From assembly GCF_000689395.1 (NCBI RefSeq), contig NZ_HG966617.1:2702721-2766720 (forward strand): DNA of 64,000 bases. Reading direction: 5' to 3'. The notes below the pieces were generated by a model, which saw only the letters and a program-made list of their open reading frames with translations, did no database searches and was not told the origin of the DNA. Made by a program: the position numbers and the translations under genes. Position 1 is the stretch's first letter; each line of letters starts with the position of its first letter. This stretch comes from Candidatus Phaeomarinobacter ectocarpi (GTDB taxonomy: Bacteria; Pseudomonadota; Alphaproteobacteria; CGMCC-115125). Below are positions 33,628 to 42,661 of this stretch, piece after piece.

Positions 33628-33655
33628 TGACAGAACGTCAAATGACAGAGTGTCA
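33628..33655. promoter_or_regulatory. Tandem TGACA palindromes: candidate operator of the CMD/MBL/GST cluster
   Basis: TGACAGAACGTCA (33628-33640) and TGACAGAGTGTCA (33643-33655) are two near-identical palindromes, with half-sites TGAC(A)/(T)GTCA, centres 15 bases apart. They sit 49 bases upstream of the first CMD start. Tandem symmetric sites are typical of TetR- or GntR-type operators. No -35/-10 pair is clear enough to place exactly. Confidence 0.6.
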
Positions 33656-33703
33656 AATTCACAAGAACACGTTGCAAAAAGACCGGATACAGAGGGAAAA
33701 CAA

Positions 33704-34249
33704 ATGGCACGCATCGACTACGCAGACCCCAGCACGCTGGAGGGCCTCTCCGCCAAGGCATTTGAGAACGCACCGCCCATCAATATCTTCAAAATGCTTG
33801 CCCACACCGGCCCGCTGTTTGGACGCTTCATGCAGTTCGGCGGCGGCATTCTTTCTGAAACAGAAATCGATCCGGAATTGCGCGAGCTTGCCATCCTGCG
33901 TGTCGGTCACCTGTCCGGCGCGGCCTACGAAGTGCAGCAGCACGAAACAATCTCTCGCCAGATGAAGATGCGCGAAGAGCTCATCTCAGCTGCCCGCACC
34001 GGTGACACCAAAGACCTGACCGAGATCGAAGCTCAAGTCATGGCTTTCACCGATGACATTCTCAAAAACGTCAAAGCGTCCGACGCCACCTTCAATCCGC
34101 TGCTCGAAAAACTTGGGCCCCGCCAGCTGCAGGAACTCACCATCACCGTTGGTTTCTACATGCTGGTGTCCCGCTACCTTGAAACCTTCGAGGTTGACCT
34201 TGAAGACGGCGAGGTTCCAGATCTCGCCAAAGTCACCCGCACCAAATAG
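33704..34249 (+). CDS. Carboxymuconolactone decarboxylase (CMD/AhpD-fold) family protein, copy 1
   Basis: 181 aa all-helical CMD-domain protein: ELRELAILRVGHLSGAAYEVQQHETISRQ carries the family's conserved His (QQHE). The AhpD-type redox Cys-x-x-Cys is absent, so this is the non-redox or decarboxylase-like type. Upstream GAGGGAAAAC fixes ATG 33704. First gene of a five-gene same-strand cluster (CMD, MBL, CMD, GST, GST) with gaps of 3-30 bases, so probably an operon. A tandem palindrome lies just upstream. The substrate is unknown. Confidence 0.86.
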   Translation: MARIDYADPSTLEGLSAKAFENAPPINIFKMLAHTGPLFGRFMQFGGGILSETEIDPELRELAILRVGHLSGAAYEVQQHETISRQMKMREELISAARTGDTKDLTEIEAQVMAFTDDILKNVKASDATFNPLLEKLGPRQLQELTITVGFYMLVSRYLETFEVDLEDGEVPDLAKVTRTK

Positions 34250-34278
34250 CCACCTCGCACAACGCAGGAGACCAGATC

Positions 34279-35259
<981 letters not shown>

Positions 35260-35262
35260 TCC

Positions 35263-35829
35263 GTGCCACGCATTCCCTATCCGGAAACCGACGACATCAC
35301 ACCTGAAAACGCTGCCCTGCTGGCGGACCTGCCCGACCTCAACGTCTTCAAGATGATGGCCCGCTCCGGCGCGGCCTTCGCGCCCTTCATGGCGCTGGTA
35401 AATGCCTACCTGAATGACGGCACCCTCGACCCTGAGTTGCGCGAACTTGTGATCCTGCGGGTCGGCCACAGCCGCAGCGCCCAGTATGAAGTCTGGCACC
35501 ATGAGCGCGTCGCCCGTGAGCTTGGCATGGCCGAAGACCGCATCATGGCGGCAGGCGCGCCGCTGCCCTCGCCTCTTCTCACCGACATCGAGAACGCAGC
35601 CCTCGCCTTTGCCGACGACGTGGTGGAAAACACCCGCGCGTCAGACACGACCTTCGATGCAGTACATGCCCATCTCGGCGACAACCAGACAGCCGAACTG
35701 CTTGTCATTGTCGGCGTCTATCAGATGGTCTGTTCCTTCCTGGAGACCATGGATATCGAAATCGAGTCCGGTCCGGTGCCAGAAGGCCGCCTTGAGAAAA
35801 TCGCAACCGGCGTATCAAACGCATCCTGA
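35263..35829 (+). CDS. Carboxymuconolactone decarboxylase (CMD) family protein, copy 2
   Basis: 188 aa, paralogous to the CMD at 33704: the two share DLPDLNVFKMMARSGAAFAPFM / APPINIFKMLAHTGPLFGRFM and ELRELVILRVGHSRSAQYEVWHHERVAREL. The conserved His is kept and no Cys pair is present. GTG 35263 starts 3 bases after the MBL stop with AGAGG upstream, so translation is coupled. Two diverged CMD copies around an MBL gene suggest they act on successive or isomeric intermediates of one pathway, or form a heteromer. Confidence 0.86.
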   Translation: MPRIPYPETDDITPENAALLADLPDLNVFKMMARSGAAFAPFMALVNAYLNDGTLDPELRELVILRVGHSRSAQYEVWHHERVARELGMAEDRIMAAGAPLPSPLLTDIENAALAFADDVVENTRASDTTFDAVHAHLGDNQTAELLVIVGVYQMVCSFLETMDIEIESGPVPEGRLEKIATGVSNAS

Positions 35830-35842
35830 AAAGGCCAAGCCC

Positions 35843-36634
35843 ATGGCAGACGTCACGATCTACGAACACCCGCTCTCGCCCTATGCCCAGAAGTGCAAGA
35901 TCGCCCTGCGCGAGAAAGGCGTCGCGTTCGCGGCAAAGCTGCCGGACTCGATCGGCACCGGCCTTGCCGGCGGCGAGTTTCGTGACGCGTCCCCGCGCAT
36001 CGAAGTGCCCGCACTCATCCACGGCGACGTGACGATCTTCGAGTCGACCGTCATTCTTGAATACATCGAGGAAACCTGGCCGGACCCGGCACTGCTGCTC
36101 AAAGAGCCTGCAGCCCGCGCCCATGCGCGCATGCTGGAGGAGATGATGGACACCCACTACGAAGCCATCACCTGGGCCCTGGGCGAAATCCATTTCTTCA
36201 AGCGCGCAACCGGCGCCGCCGCCGACCGCCTGACCGCCGCTGCCGCCGAACAGCTGGCCCAGGCCCATGCCTGGCTTGAAAAACACCTCGGCGACAATCA
36301 GTGGTTCGGTGGCCGCACCATTGGCTATGCCGACTGCGCCATTGCACCGCTGGTAAATGGCGCGGCGGGCTTCGACCTTGGCCCCAAGCCCGGCACGCCG
36401 CTGGGCCAGTGGCTGGTGCGCGCCAATGCCCGGCCATCAATTGAAGAAACCCAGACCGAAGCCGTCGCCTCCCTCAGCGACATGGCGCAGGTCGGCGATC
36501 TCATTTCAACCGGCCAGTTCAAACGTCAGTACCGCGATCACCGCCTTGAGTGGATGGTCCGCTCCGGTGGCCTCGACATCGTGGTCGACGGCATCAAGAA
36601 CGACACCATTCGTTTCGTCTGGCCCTTCGCGTAA
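35843..36634 (+). CDS. Glutathione S-transferase family protein (possibly LigF-like)
   Basis: 263 aa. N-terminal thioredoxin-like domain: YEHPLSPYAQKCKIALREKGV, then PRIEVPALIHGDVTIFESTVILEYIEETWPD, which holds the glutathione-binding E-S. The C-terminal helical domain begins near residue 90 and carries the D of ADCAIAPLV. The segment S-P-Y-A-Q-K in place of a Cys or Tyr catalytic residue resembles Ser-type bacterial GSTs. The FESTVI motif is also in LigF beta-etherases. AAAAGG precedes ATG. The final ~45 aa (QYRDHRLEWMVRSGGLDIVVDGI...) extend beyond the usual GST end. Confidence 0.8.
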   Translation: MADVTIYEHPLSPYAQKCKIALREKGVAFAAKLPDSIGTGLAGGEFRDASPRIEVPALIHGDVTIFESTVILEYIEETWPDPALLLKEPAARAHARMLEEMMDTHYEAITWALGEIHFFKRATGAAADRLTAAAAEQLAQAHAWLEKHLGDNQWFGGRTIGYADCAIAPLVNGAAGFDLGPKPGTPLGQWLVRANARPSIEETQTEAVASLSDMAQVGDLISTGQFKRQYRDHRLEWMVRSGGLDIVVDGIKNDTIRFVWPFA

Positions 36635-36664
36635 ATCCTTCATCCGCCTCCGGAGACAACTCAC

Positions 36665-37582
36665 ATGTCCGACAAGATCATTTTCCATCAGTACGAAATC
36701 TCGCCCTTCTCTGAAAAAGTGCGGATCATCTTCGGCATCAAGGGCATTGAGTGGCACGCGGTTGACCAGCCCGTCATCATGCCCAAGCCGGACCTCGTGT
36801 GCCTGACCGGCGGCTACCGCAAGATCCCGGTGATGCAGATCGGTGCAGACATCTATTGCGACAGCCAGATCATCGTCCGCGAGCTGGAGCGCCGCTTCCC
36901 CACAACAGCCCTGCCGGACGGAAACGGACTGGGCGCGGCACTCGGCTTTTGGACAGACCGCGAAGTCTTCCAGGCCAATGTCGCCATCACCTTCGGCAGC
37001 ATCGGTGAGCATGTGGATGAAAGCTTCAAGAAAGACCGCGAGGCGCTCTCAGGCCGTTCGTTCAATACGGACGAGATGAAACAGGCTGTTCCCATCATGC
37101 TCGAACAGATGCGCGCCCATCTGGCGATGCTGGAAAGCCAGCTTGCGGATGGACGCAAGTTTCTGCTCGGCGACAAGCCCGGCCTTACGGATGCCTCCGC
37201 CTACTACAACATCTGGTTTGCCCGCGCTGCCAACCCGGATGGCGGCGATCTGTTTGACAGTTTCAAGGCCGTGCAGGCGTGGGAACTGCGCGTGCGCAAT
37301 ATCGGCCACGGCACCCGCCACGAAATGAGCACTGAAGACGCCATTGCCATCGCGAAGGACGCCACCAGCACAGCCTACGAGCAGGAAGACCCCCACGAGC
37401 CAAACGGCCTCAAGCCCGGCATGGCCGTGCAGGTCATGGCCGACGACTATGGCCGCGACCCGATAGCAGGCACGCTCGTCTCCTCAAGCGCCAGCCAAAT
37501 CGCCATCAGGCGCAGCGACGACCGCGTCGGCGAAGTCGTCGTCCACTTCCCACGGGCGGGCTTCTGGGTTCTGCCGGGCTAA
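36665..37582 (+). CDS. Glutathione S-transferase with C-terminal extension domain
   Basis: 305 aa, longer than the usual ~210-250. N-terminal domain: HQYEISPFSEKVRIIFGIKGIEWH with the S-P-F-S active-site loop, then GGYRKIPVMQIGADIYCDSQIIVREL (E-D/S glutathione contact). The helical domain follows to about residue 230 (GLTDASAYYNIWFARAAN). The last ~70 aa (GLKPGMAVQVMADDYGRDPIAGTLVSSSASQIAIRRSDDRVGEVVVHFPRAGFWV) are beta-rich and look like a separate small barrel (SH3/KOW-like). Fifth gene of the cluster. The barrel may mediate partner binding or regulate specificity. Confidence 0.82.
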   Translation: MSDKIIFHQYEISPFSEKVRIIFGIKGIEWHAVDQPVIMPKPDLVCLTGGYRKIPVMQIGADIYCDSQIIVRELERRFPTTALPDGNGLGAALGFWTDREVFQANVAITFGSIGEHVDESFKKDREALSGRSFNTDEMKQAVPIMLEQMRAHLAMLESQLADGRKFLLGDKPGLTDASAYYNIWFARAANPDGGDLFDSFKAVQAWELRVRNIGHGTRHEMSTEDAIAIAKDATSTAYEQEDPHEPNGLKPGMAVQVMADDYGRDPIAGTLVSSSASQIAIRRSDDRVGEVVVHFPRAGFWVLPG

Positions 37583-37676
37583 AAAAGCCGACCGCCTGCC
37601 GATCAGGTGCCCTACACAAGATGTGCTATACTCCGCTCAACGCCTGCAAAGAAGGTGGGTAACGGGGGGACACGGA

Positions 37677-38246
37677 ATGAACCGTCTGGGCCGACTGGCA
37701 GGAATCGCCGTCATTGCATCCATGCTTGCGACACCCGCTTCGGCGTGCGGCGGCGCTGTCATGCTGGCCATGCTGTTCAACATCTTCCCGGAAGCCGAAG
37801 GCGTTCTTCAGGCCGAAGTGGCTGAATCCGAGAAGGGATCCCTGCACGGCGACAGATGGACACCCGAAACCGGGCAACTGCAACATGAGTGGCGCGCCGA
37901 CAAGACTAGCGTCACTGTTGCGGCTCTCGATGAGCGTCTGGAAGGCCTGTCAGCCGGACCGCACATCGATGGCAGCGCGCATATCCTGCTGATCCACGAA
38001 TTCCGCTGGCTGGAACTGACAGCGAGCACCGGTGGCCCAAGTGCAGACCTACGCGGCATCAGCCTTGAAGGCGAAGGCCCACGATTCTTCACAACACGTT
38101 ATGTGATCGACAATCTGCTGGCAGGAACACTCACCTGGGATGACGCGCTTGGCCGCGGCCTGATCCGCTCAGCCGCCCCCATGGAAGAACAGGCCCCGTG
38201 GCTCGGCGTCCTGCATGCCGCCCTGGCCCAGGCACCACGCAGCTAG
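37677..38246 (+). CDS. Secreted protein of unknown function
   Basis: 189 aa from ATG 37677 (GGGGGGACACGG upstream). A signal peptide (RLAGIAVIASMLATPASA) ends near residue 23 before ACGG. The mature part has a DGSAHILLIHEFRWLELTAS region and an acidic, Gly-rich C-terminus. One Cys remains after cleavage, at the +2 position, so it is not a clear lipoprotein. I recognise no domain. It begins 94 bases after the GST gene and may have its own promoter. Confidence 0.65.
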   Translation: MNRLGRLAGIAVIASMLATPASACGGAVMLAMLFNIFPEAEGVLQAEVAESEKGSLHGDRWTPETGQLQHEWRADKTSVTVAALDERLEGLSAGPHIDGSAHILLIHEFRWLELTASTGGPSADLRGISLEGEGPRFFTTRYVIDNLLAGTLTWDDALGRGLIRSAAPMEEQAPWLGVLHAALAQAPRS

Positions 38247-38253
38247 AGACGGT

Positions 38254-38937
38254 ATGGCTCCACCCAAAGATCGGCAGAATGGAGGAGCCCACCATTTGGC
38301 GGTAGCCGCGCTTGTTGCATTCATCGTCGGCTTGGCAAGCCTTCAGGAATCGCTTGCCACGACTTACTCCGTGGAATTCCAGCACCGGCACGATGTATCC
38401 GACATGGTCGCCGTCATCAAAGTCACTTCATCCACTAAACGGAAAACGGATTGGGATACTTGCGGCTTTCAATATGAGGCAACCGTGATAGAGCACATCC
38501 GACCTCTACAAGGCCAACCAGCGCCTACGCAGATCACCTTTGGGCGACATGCTTCCTTGAGAGTCGGTGAGCAGTATCTGCTGTTCCTGAAGCACTGGAA
38601 CGAACCTGACACTTGGTTGAGAGACTTTTACGCTCAGCCAGAGCACAGCAGGATAACCATCCCGGGAAAGGCAGACGGTCTAGAGCTTGCTGAATGTGGC
38701 GGATTGATACCGGGGCTGCAGTTTGATCACATCGCGCTTGGACACCGCGTTGATCAGGAGTTTCTATTCAGCCACCCGGCAGCCTTCTATAAGATCCCCA
38801 AAGGGATAAAAGTGCGACAGGTGGGAAGCAATGTCGTTGCAATACATGCGGGCGCGCTGCTCCATTATCTGAGATCACTCGGCACCCCGTCAAAAGGCGA
38901 TTCCAATTTAAGCTCTACTGATACTCTGCAGCCGTGA
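38254..38937 (+). CDS. Membrane-anchored protein of unknown function
   Basis: 227 aa from ATG 38254, 7 bases after the preceding stop (AGAGACGG upstream), so possibly cotranscribed. One N-terminal hydrophobic segment (HLAVAALVAFIVGLASLQ, residues ~15-32) acts as signal or anchor, and two Cys (CGF near 69 and CGG near 148) could pair. The central FGRHASLRVGEQYLLFLKHWNEPD resembles the OB-fold-like beta core of TIMP/NTR-type domains found in other secreted proteins. That match is weak. Codon choice is less GC-biased than in neighbours. Tail overlaps the convergent DM13 gene by 23 bases. Confidence 0.6.
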   Translation: MAPPKDRQNGGAHHLAVAALVAFIVGLASLQESLATTYSVEFQHRHDVSDMVAVIKVTSSTKRKTDWDTCGFQYEATVIEHIRPLQGQPAPTQITFGRHASLRVGEQYLLFLKHWNEPDTWLRDFYAQPEHSRITIPGKADGLELAECGGLIPGLQFDHIALGHRVDQEFLFSHPAAFYKIPKGIKVRQVGSNVVAIHAGALLHYLRSLGTPSKGDSNLSSTDTLQP

Positions 38938-39385
38938 TGAATTCGCCAAAGCTCTCGCACCACACGATGACGGTGGAGTAGTCGGCGACATTCACACCTT
39001 CGGGCACATCCACCAGAAACCCGTCAAAGGTCTTCACGCTGCCAATGCGCTTGGCAGAGGCCTTGATGCGTTCAAAGCCTGCTTCATCCTCGACGAATTC
39101 GGAGGCCAGATACAGCTGATAGTCCGGTCCCGGAGCAAGCGCACCTGTGTGCACCACCTGTGTCGGCGTGATGCTGACGGTGCCTTCGCCCCAATGCAGG
39201 AAGTCGCTGCCCGCCAGCTCGCGGGTGAACTCAGCTTCATACACCGCCGACTTGGCGCTTTCAGCCAGAACGGTTTCGCCCGGCCCCTCAGGCGCGGTGA
39301 GAATGGGCAGCAGATAGATACCAAGAGCAAAACCAACGGCGAGCGCGCCGCCATGTGTTCCGGCAAGAATGATCCAACGAAGCAT
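38915..39385 (-). CDS. DM13-domain protein, membrane anchored
   Basis: 156 aa from ATG 39385 (GGGGGAT upstream). N-terminal membrane helix (IILAGTHGGALAVGFALGIYLLPIL) then a DM13 domain: FLHWGEGTVSITPTQVVHTGALAPGPDYQLYLASEFVEDEAGF... with SVKTFDGFLVDVPEGVNVADYSTVIVWCESFGEFITAAEYQ. The Cys in VIVWCESF is the conserved DM13 Cys thought to support redox or metal binding. The function of DM13 is unproven. Confidence 0.87.
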   Translation of the reverse strand: MLRWIILAGTHGGALAVGFALGIYLLPILTAPEGPGETVLAESAKSAVYEAEFTRELAGSDFLHWGEGTVSITPTQVVHTGALAPGPDYQLYLASEFVEDEAGFERIKASAKRIGSVKTFDGFLVDVPEGVNVADYSTVIVWCESFGEFITAAEYQ

Positions 39386-39501
39386 GATTTTATCCCCCAT
39401 GCGGTAGACTGTTTGTGTCGATAAACATCGCCACGCAGGCGGCATCACGCAACCCACGCCGCTTCACACTTCAGCAGGCCTTCCGTGAACAGGCGTGATC
39501 G

Positions 39502-40530
39502 CTACGCGGGCTTCAGCATCACCTTACACTGGTCGCTGGGTGTGCGCAGCGCTTCAAATGCATCTGGAAACGCGTCAAATCCCACCCGATGCGTCACCAG
39601 ATGCTCAACCTTGAGCCGGTCATTGGCCATGAAGGACAACACCGTGTCCCAGTCGCGCGGCTCATAGCCGAGCACGAACTGCACACCAACCTCTTTCATG
39701 ATCGCCACCATCGGCATCATCTGGTCCTGCTGCTGGCACACGCCAACCACCACCACACGGCCTTTTGGTTTCACAAAATCAATCGCCTGCTGAACCATGC
39801 CGGGAATGCCCACAGCTTCGATCACTACGTCAGGCATCATGGCGCCGGTAAGTTCGGCGAACTGCTCCAGCACATTGCCCTTGGCATCAATGGTGCCCGT
39901 GGCACCCACGCTTTCAGCCAAAGCCCGGCGCTGGTCCGTCATCTCACTGACAATGACATTGGCCGCACCCATGCGCTGGGCAAAGGCAATGCTCGCCAGG
40001 CCAATGGGCCCCGCACCCAGCACCAGCACATTGTCGCCCGAGCGCATCTCAGCCCTGTTCACCGCATGCAGGCCAACGGCCAGCGGTTCCACAAGCGCAC
40101 CCATTTCATAGGAGACGGCTTCCGGCAGTTTCTTGGTCTGGGTCACGCCCACCCGCACATATTCGGCATAGGCGCCGGGCACCACACCAAGGCCGATGGT
40201 CTGTACATCAGACCGCAACCACGGTTCGATGTCTTCCTGCCCTGCCGGTGGGATCGGCGGCACGATGATCGGCAGCGCCGTTACCCGGTCACCTTCGGCA
40301 AATCGCCCGGCGATCTGGGTACCAAGGCCCACAACCTCGCCTGAAAACTCGTGCCCCATCACCGTGTTGCCGGGCAGCACAAACGGCCCATGCTCGGTGC
40401 AGTGAAGGTCGGAACCACAAATGCCGCAGGCCTGAACCTTCAAAACCAGCTCATGCGGGCCGGGGTCCGGCGACGCCACCTCACCAATGGTCAGCGGCTT
40501 GCCTGCCTCGTGAAAAATGGCGGCTTTCAT
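39502..40530 (-). CDS. Zinc-dependent alcohol dehydrogenase (MDR family)
   Basis: 342 aa. Catalytic-zinc site in ACGICGSDLHCTEHGPFVLPGNTVMGHEFSG (Cys38 region, His63 region with GHE). The NAD-binding GAGPIGLASIAFAQRMGA follows near residue 175. The usual structural-zinc four-Cys lobe (near 90-115) is missing; that stretch reads VPPIPPAGQEDIEPWL. This is typical of a subfamily that oxidises diverse secondary alcohols or sorbitol/threonine-like substrates. GGAGGGAG precedes ATG. Divergent from the TetR gene, which probably regulates it. Confidence 0.88.
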   Translation of the reverse strand: MKAAIFHEAGKPLTIGEVASPDPGPHELVLKVQACGICGSDLHCTEHGPFVLPGNTVMGHEFSGEVVGLGTQIAGRFAEGDRVTALPIIVPPIPPAGQEDIEPWLRSDVQTIGLGVVPGAYAEYVRVGVTQTKKLPEAVSYEMGALVEPLAVGLHAVNRAEMRSGDNVLVLGAGPIGLASIAFAQRMGAANVIVSEMTDQRRALAESVGATGTIDAKGNVLEQFAELTGAMMPDVVIEAVGIPGMVQQAIDFVKPKGRVVVVGVCQQQDQMMPMVAIMKEVGVQFVLGYEPRDWDTVLSFMANDRLKVEHLVTHRVGFDAFPDAFEALRTPSDQCKVMLKPA

Positions 40531-40604
40531 GGCGCAACTCCCTCCATCGCGTTTTCTTTTTGTCGTTTCTAACTCTGACTTTGACTCAAAGCGTCAGCGA
40601 AAAC

Positions 40605-40618
40605 TAGACTGGAGTCTA
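40605..40618. promoter_or_regulatory. Candidate TetR operator TAGACTGGAGTCTA
   Basis: A perfect inverted repeat TAGACT-GG-AGTCTA immediately precedes a TATAAA box at 40617-40622. It sits between the divergent TetR and alcohol dehydrogenase genes. A second weaker palindrome (TGAC-N7-GTCA) lies at 40582-40596. Position across the likely promoter suggests autorepression. Confidence 0.6.
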
Positions 40619-40647
40619 TAAATCCTAGAACGCAGGGACCCGGGGCA

Positions 40648-41274
40648 ATTTCAACATCCTCAACCACCAAGACGGGCGACAAACGCACCCAGCGCAAGGC
40701 CCGCACCCGGCGTCACATCTTTGATGCAGCCATGCAGCTTTTTGCCGAGCGCAGCTTTGACGCCGTGCGCATCGAGGAAATCTGCGAGGCCGCCGGCATT
40801 GCCAAGGCGACGTTCTTTCTGCACTTCGCCAGTAAGGCAGCGCTCATTGAGCAGTTCAATGCCCAACTGGTGGATCGCCTGCAAAGCGACCTTGCCGCAG
40901 CACCTGACACAGCCAACAGCGCCGAGCAGCGCCTGCGCCTTTTCGTGCGTCTGCTGGTGGACGAATACGAAGCCAATGCGGGCGTCATGCGCCAGATGGC
41001 CCGTGAGTTCGTCAACCAGACCGATCTCGTGTCAGCTGCTGAAAGCGCCAACCGCGAAGTGGTGGATGTCGTCGAAAACATCATCGCCGATGGGCAGGCG
41101 TCCGGTGAGTTTGCCGCCATCAACGATCCGTCCCTAGCTGCCACCGCGCTTATTTCCACCTGGGGGGCTTTCACCGTTCGCTGGTCAGGCCCCGGCACCC
41201 AGGTCGATATCGCCAAACTGCACGATGATCTTCTGAACCTGATACTCGGCGGCCTCAGGCCCCGCACCCAATAA
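40648..41274 (+). CDS. TetR/AcrR family regulator (start codon ATT inferred)
   Basis: 208 aa. N-terminal helix-turn-helix: RRHIFDAAMQLFAERSFDAVRIEEICEAAGIAKATFFLHFASKAALIE; the rest is a helical ligand domain. The first ATG (40732) would cut off helix 1. Reading upstream in frame gives MSTSSTTKTGDKRTQ... from ATT 40648, with CAGGGACCCGGGG before it. No ATG, GTG or TTG lies in frame between the upstream stop and ATG 40732. Either a rare ATT start or a sequencing error is implied. Downstream is the luciferase-like oxidoreductase (33 bases) which it likely controls, as well as the divergent dehydrogenase. Confidence 0.8.
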   Translation: MSTSSTTKTGDKRTQRKARTRRHIFDAAMQLFAERSFDAVRIEEICEAAGIAKATFFLHFASKAALIEQFNAQLVDRLQSDLAAAPDTANSAEQRLRLFVRLLVDEYEANAGVMRQMAREFVNQTDLVSAAESANREVVDVVENIIADGQASGEFAAINDPSLAATALISTWGAFTVRWSGPGTQVDIAKLHDDLLNLILGGLRPRTQ

Positions 41275-41307
41275 GAAACCAAAAAACCGCACACGGAGGA
41301 AATAACA

Positions 41308-42498
41308 ATGGCCCAGGCCCAATCACGCAAGAAGCGCAACGGCATCTTTCTGGCCCCCTTCCACCCCCTGGATGAAGACCCCACGCTCTGCATCCAGCGC
41401 GATATGGAACTGATCGAACATCTCGATCGCATCGGCTATGACGAAGCCTGGATCGGCGAGCATCACTCAGCCGGCTATGAAATCATTGCCTCGCCGGAAG
41501 TGTTCATTGCGGGCGTCGCCGAACGCACCAGCCGCATCAAGCTGGGCACAGGCGTCATTTCGCTGCCCTATCACCACCCGCTGACCACGGCCAACCGCAT
41601 CATCCAGCTCGACCATCAGACCAAGGGCCGCATCATGTTTGGCGCAGGCCCCGGCCTGCTGCCGTCCGACGCCATGATGCTGGGCATTGAGGTGGCCAAG
41701 CAGCGGCCGCGCATGGTGGAAGCGCTCGACGTGATCATGCGCCTGTTCAATGGCGAGACGGTCACCGAGGAAACCGAATGGTACAAGCTGGAAAAAGCCC
41801 GCCTGCAACTGACGCCTTACTCCAGCCCGCACCCTGAAGTCGCCGTGGCAAGTTCCGTGACACCATCCGGCGGCAAGCTCGCTGGCAAATACGGTTTGGG
41901 TATGCTGTGCGTCGCTGCCACCAATGAAGGCGGCTATGACGCTCTGGGCATCAACTGGCAAGTGGCGCAGGAAGTGGCCAAGGAACATGGCCGCACCATG
42001 GACCCGGACTGCATGCGCCTTGTCGGCCCGATCCACATCGCTGAAACAAAAGAAAAGGCGATGGAGAATGTGAAGTTCGGCTTCCACAAATGGTCCGACT
42101 ACTTCAACTCCATCAACCCGATGGCTGCCCCCAACGCCGACAAGAACAAGGACCCGCTGGACGCCATGATTGAAAGCGGTCAGGGCATTGTCGGCACACC
42201 GGAAGATGCCATCGCCCAGATCAAGCGCCTGGAAGAAAAGATGCCAGGCTTTGGCTGCTTCCTGCAGCTGGCGCACAACTGGGCCGACTTCGACAACACC
42301 AAGAAGTCCTACGAGCTGTGGCAGCGTCACGTGACGCCGGAAATCGAAAAGATGAACGACGCTCGCCGCGAAAGCTTCGGCTGGGCCACTGACAATGCAG
42401 AGGAGTTCATCGGTCAGGCCATGTCAGCCGCCATGACCACCATCCAGCAGCATTACGAAGACGAAGAGAAAAAGAAGTCTCAGACGGCTGCTGAATAA
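41308..42498 (+). CDS. LLM-class flavin-dependent monooxygenase (luciferase-like)
   Basis: 396 aa TIM-barrel luciferase-like protein. GIFLAPFHPLDEDP at the start, GYDEAWIGEHHSAGYEIIASPEVFIAG and SRIKLGTGVISLPYHHPL are typical of the LLM group close to limonene monooxygenase (LimB) and related terpenoid or alkanal oxygenases, which use FMNH2 from a partner reductase. ACGGAGGAA precedes ATG. The C-terminal ~40 aa are helical and charged. Linked to the TetR gene. A flavin reductase is not present in the window. Confidence 0.85.
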   Translation: MAQAQSRKKRNGIFLAPFHPLDEDPTLCIQRDMELIEHLDRIGYDEAWIGEHHSAGYEIIASPEVFIAGVAERTSRIKLGTGVISLPYHHPLTTANRIIQLDHQTKGRIMFGAGPGLLPSDAMMLGIEVAKQRPRMVEALDVIMRLFNGETVTEETEWYKLEKARLQLTPYSSPHPEVAVASSVTPSGGKLAGKYGLGMLCVAATNEGGYDALGINWQVAQEVAKEHGRTMDPDCMRLVGPIHIAETKEKAMENVKFGFHKWSDYFNSINPMAAPNADKNKDPLDAMIESGQGIVGTPEDAIAQIKRLEEKMPGFGCFLQLAHNWADFDNTKKSYELWQRHVTPEIEKMNDARRESFGWATDNAEEFIGQAMSAAMTTIQQHYEDEEKKKSQTAAE

Positions 42499-42505
42499 CG
42501 CAAAA

Positions 42506-42595
42506 CCGTAGCCCCGGACTCGATCCGGGGCCCACTCGCCGACGCTGTACTGTAAGCCGCTGCGAGTAGACTCCGGGTCAGGCCCGGAGACACGG
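42506..42595. repeat. Paired REP-like inverted repeat element G
   Basis: Left unit CCGTAGCCCCGGACTCGATC and right unit GAGTAGACTCCGGGTCAGGC flank a 30-base spacer. Immediately downstream of the monooxygenase gene. Confidence 0.82.
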
Positions 42596-42605
42596 ACCGG
42601 GAAAC

Positions 42606-42641
42606 AAAAAAGGGCGGCAGTTGAAACTGCCGCCCTTCTTT
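42606..42641. terminator. Bidirectional terminator between convergent genes
   Basis: AAGGGCGGCAGTT and AACTGCCGCCCTT form a 12-13-bp stem with a 2-3-base loop. The plus strand continues CTTTAT and the minus strand TTTTTG, so it can end both the monooxygenase and the acyl-CoA synthetase transcripts. Confidence 0.88.
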
Positions 42642-42661
42642 ATGCCTGAGGTTCAGAAATC

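Noticed and set aside
40732-41274. Start of the TetR gene at the first ATG
   Set aside because: It would remove helix 1 of the DNA-binding domain, which is encoded upstream in the same frame.
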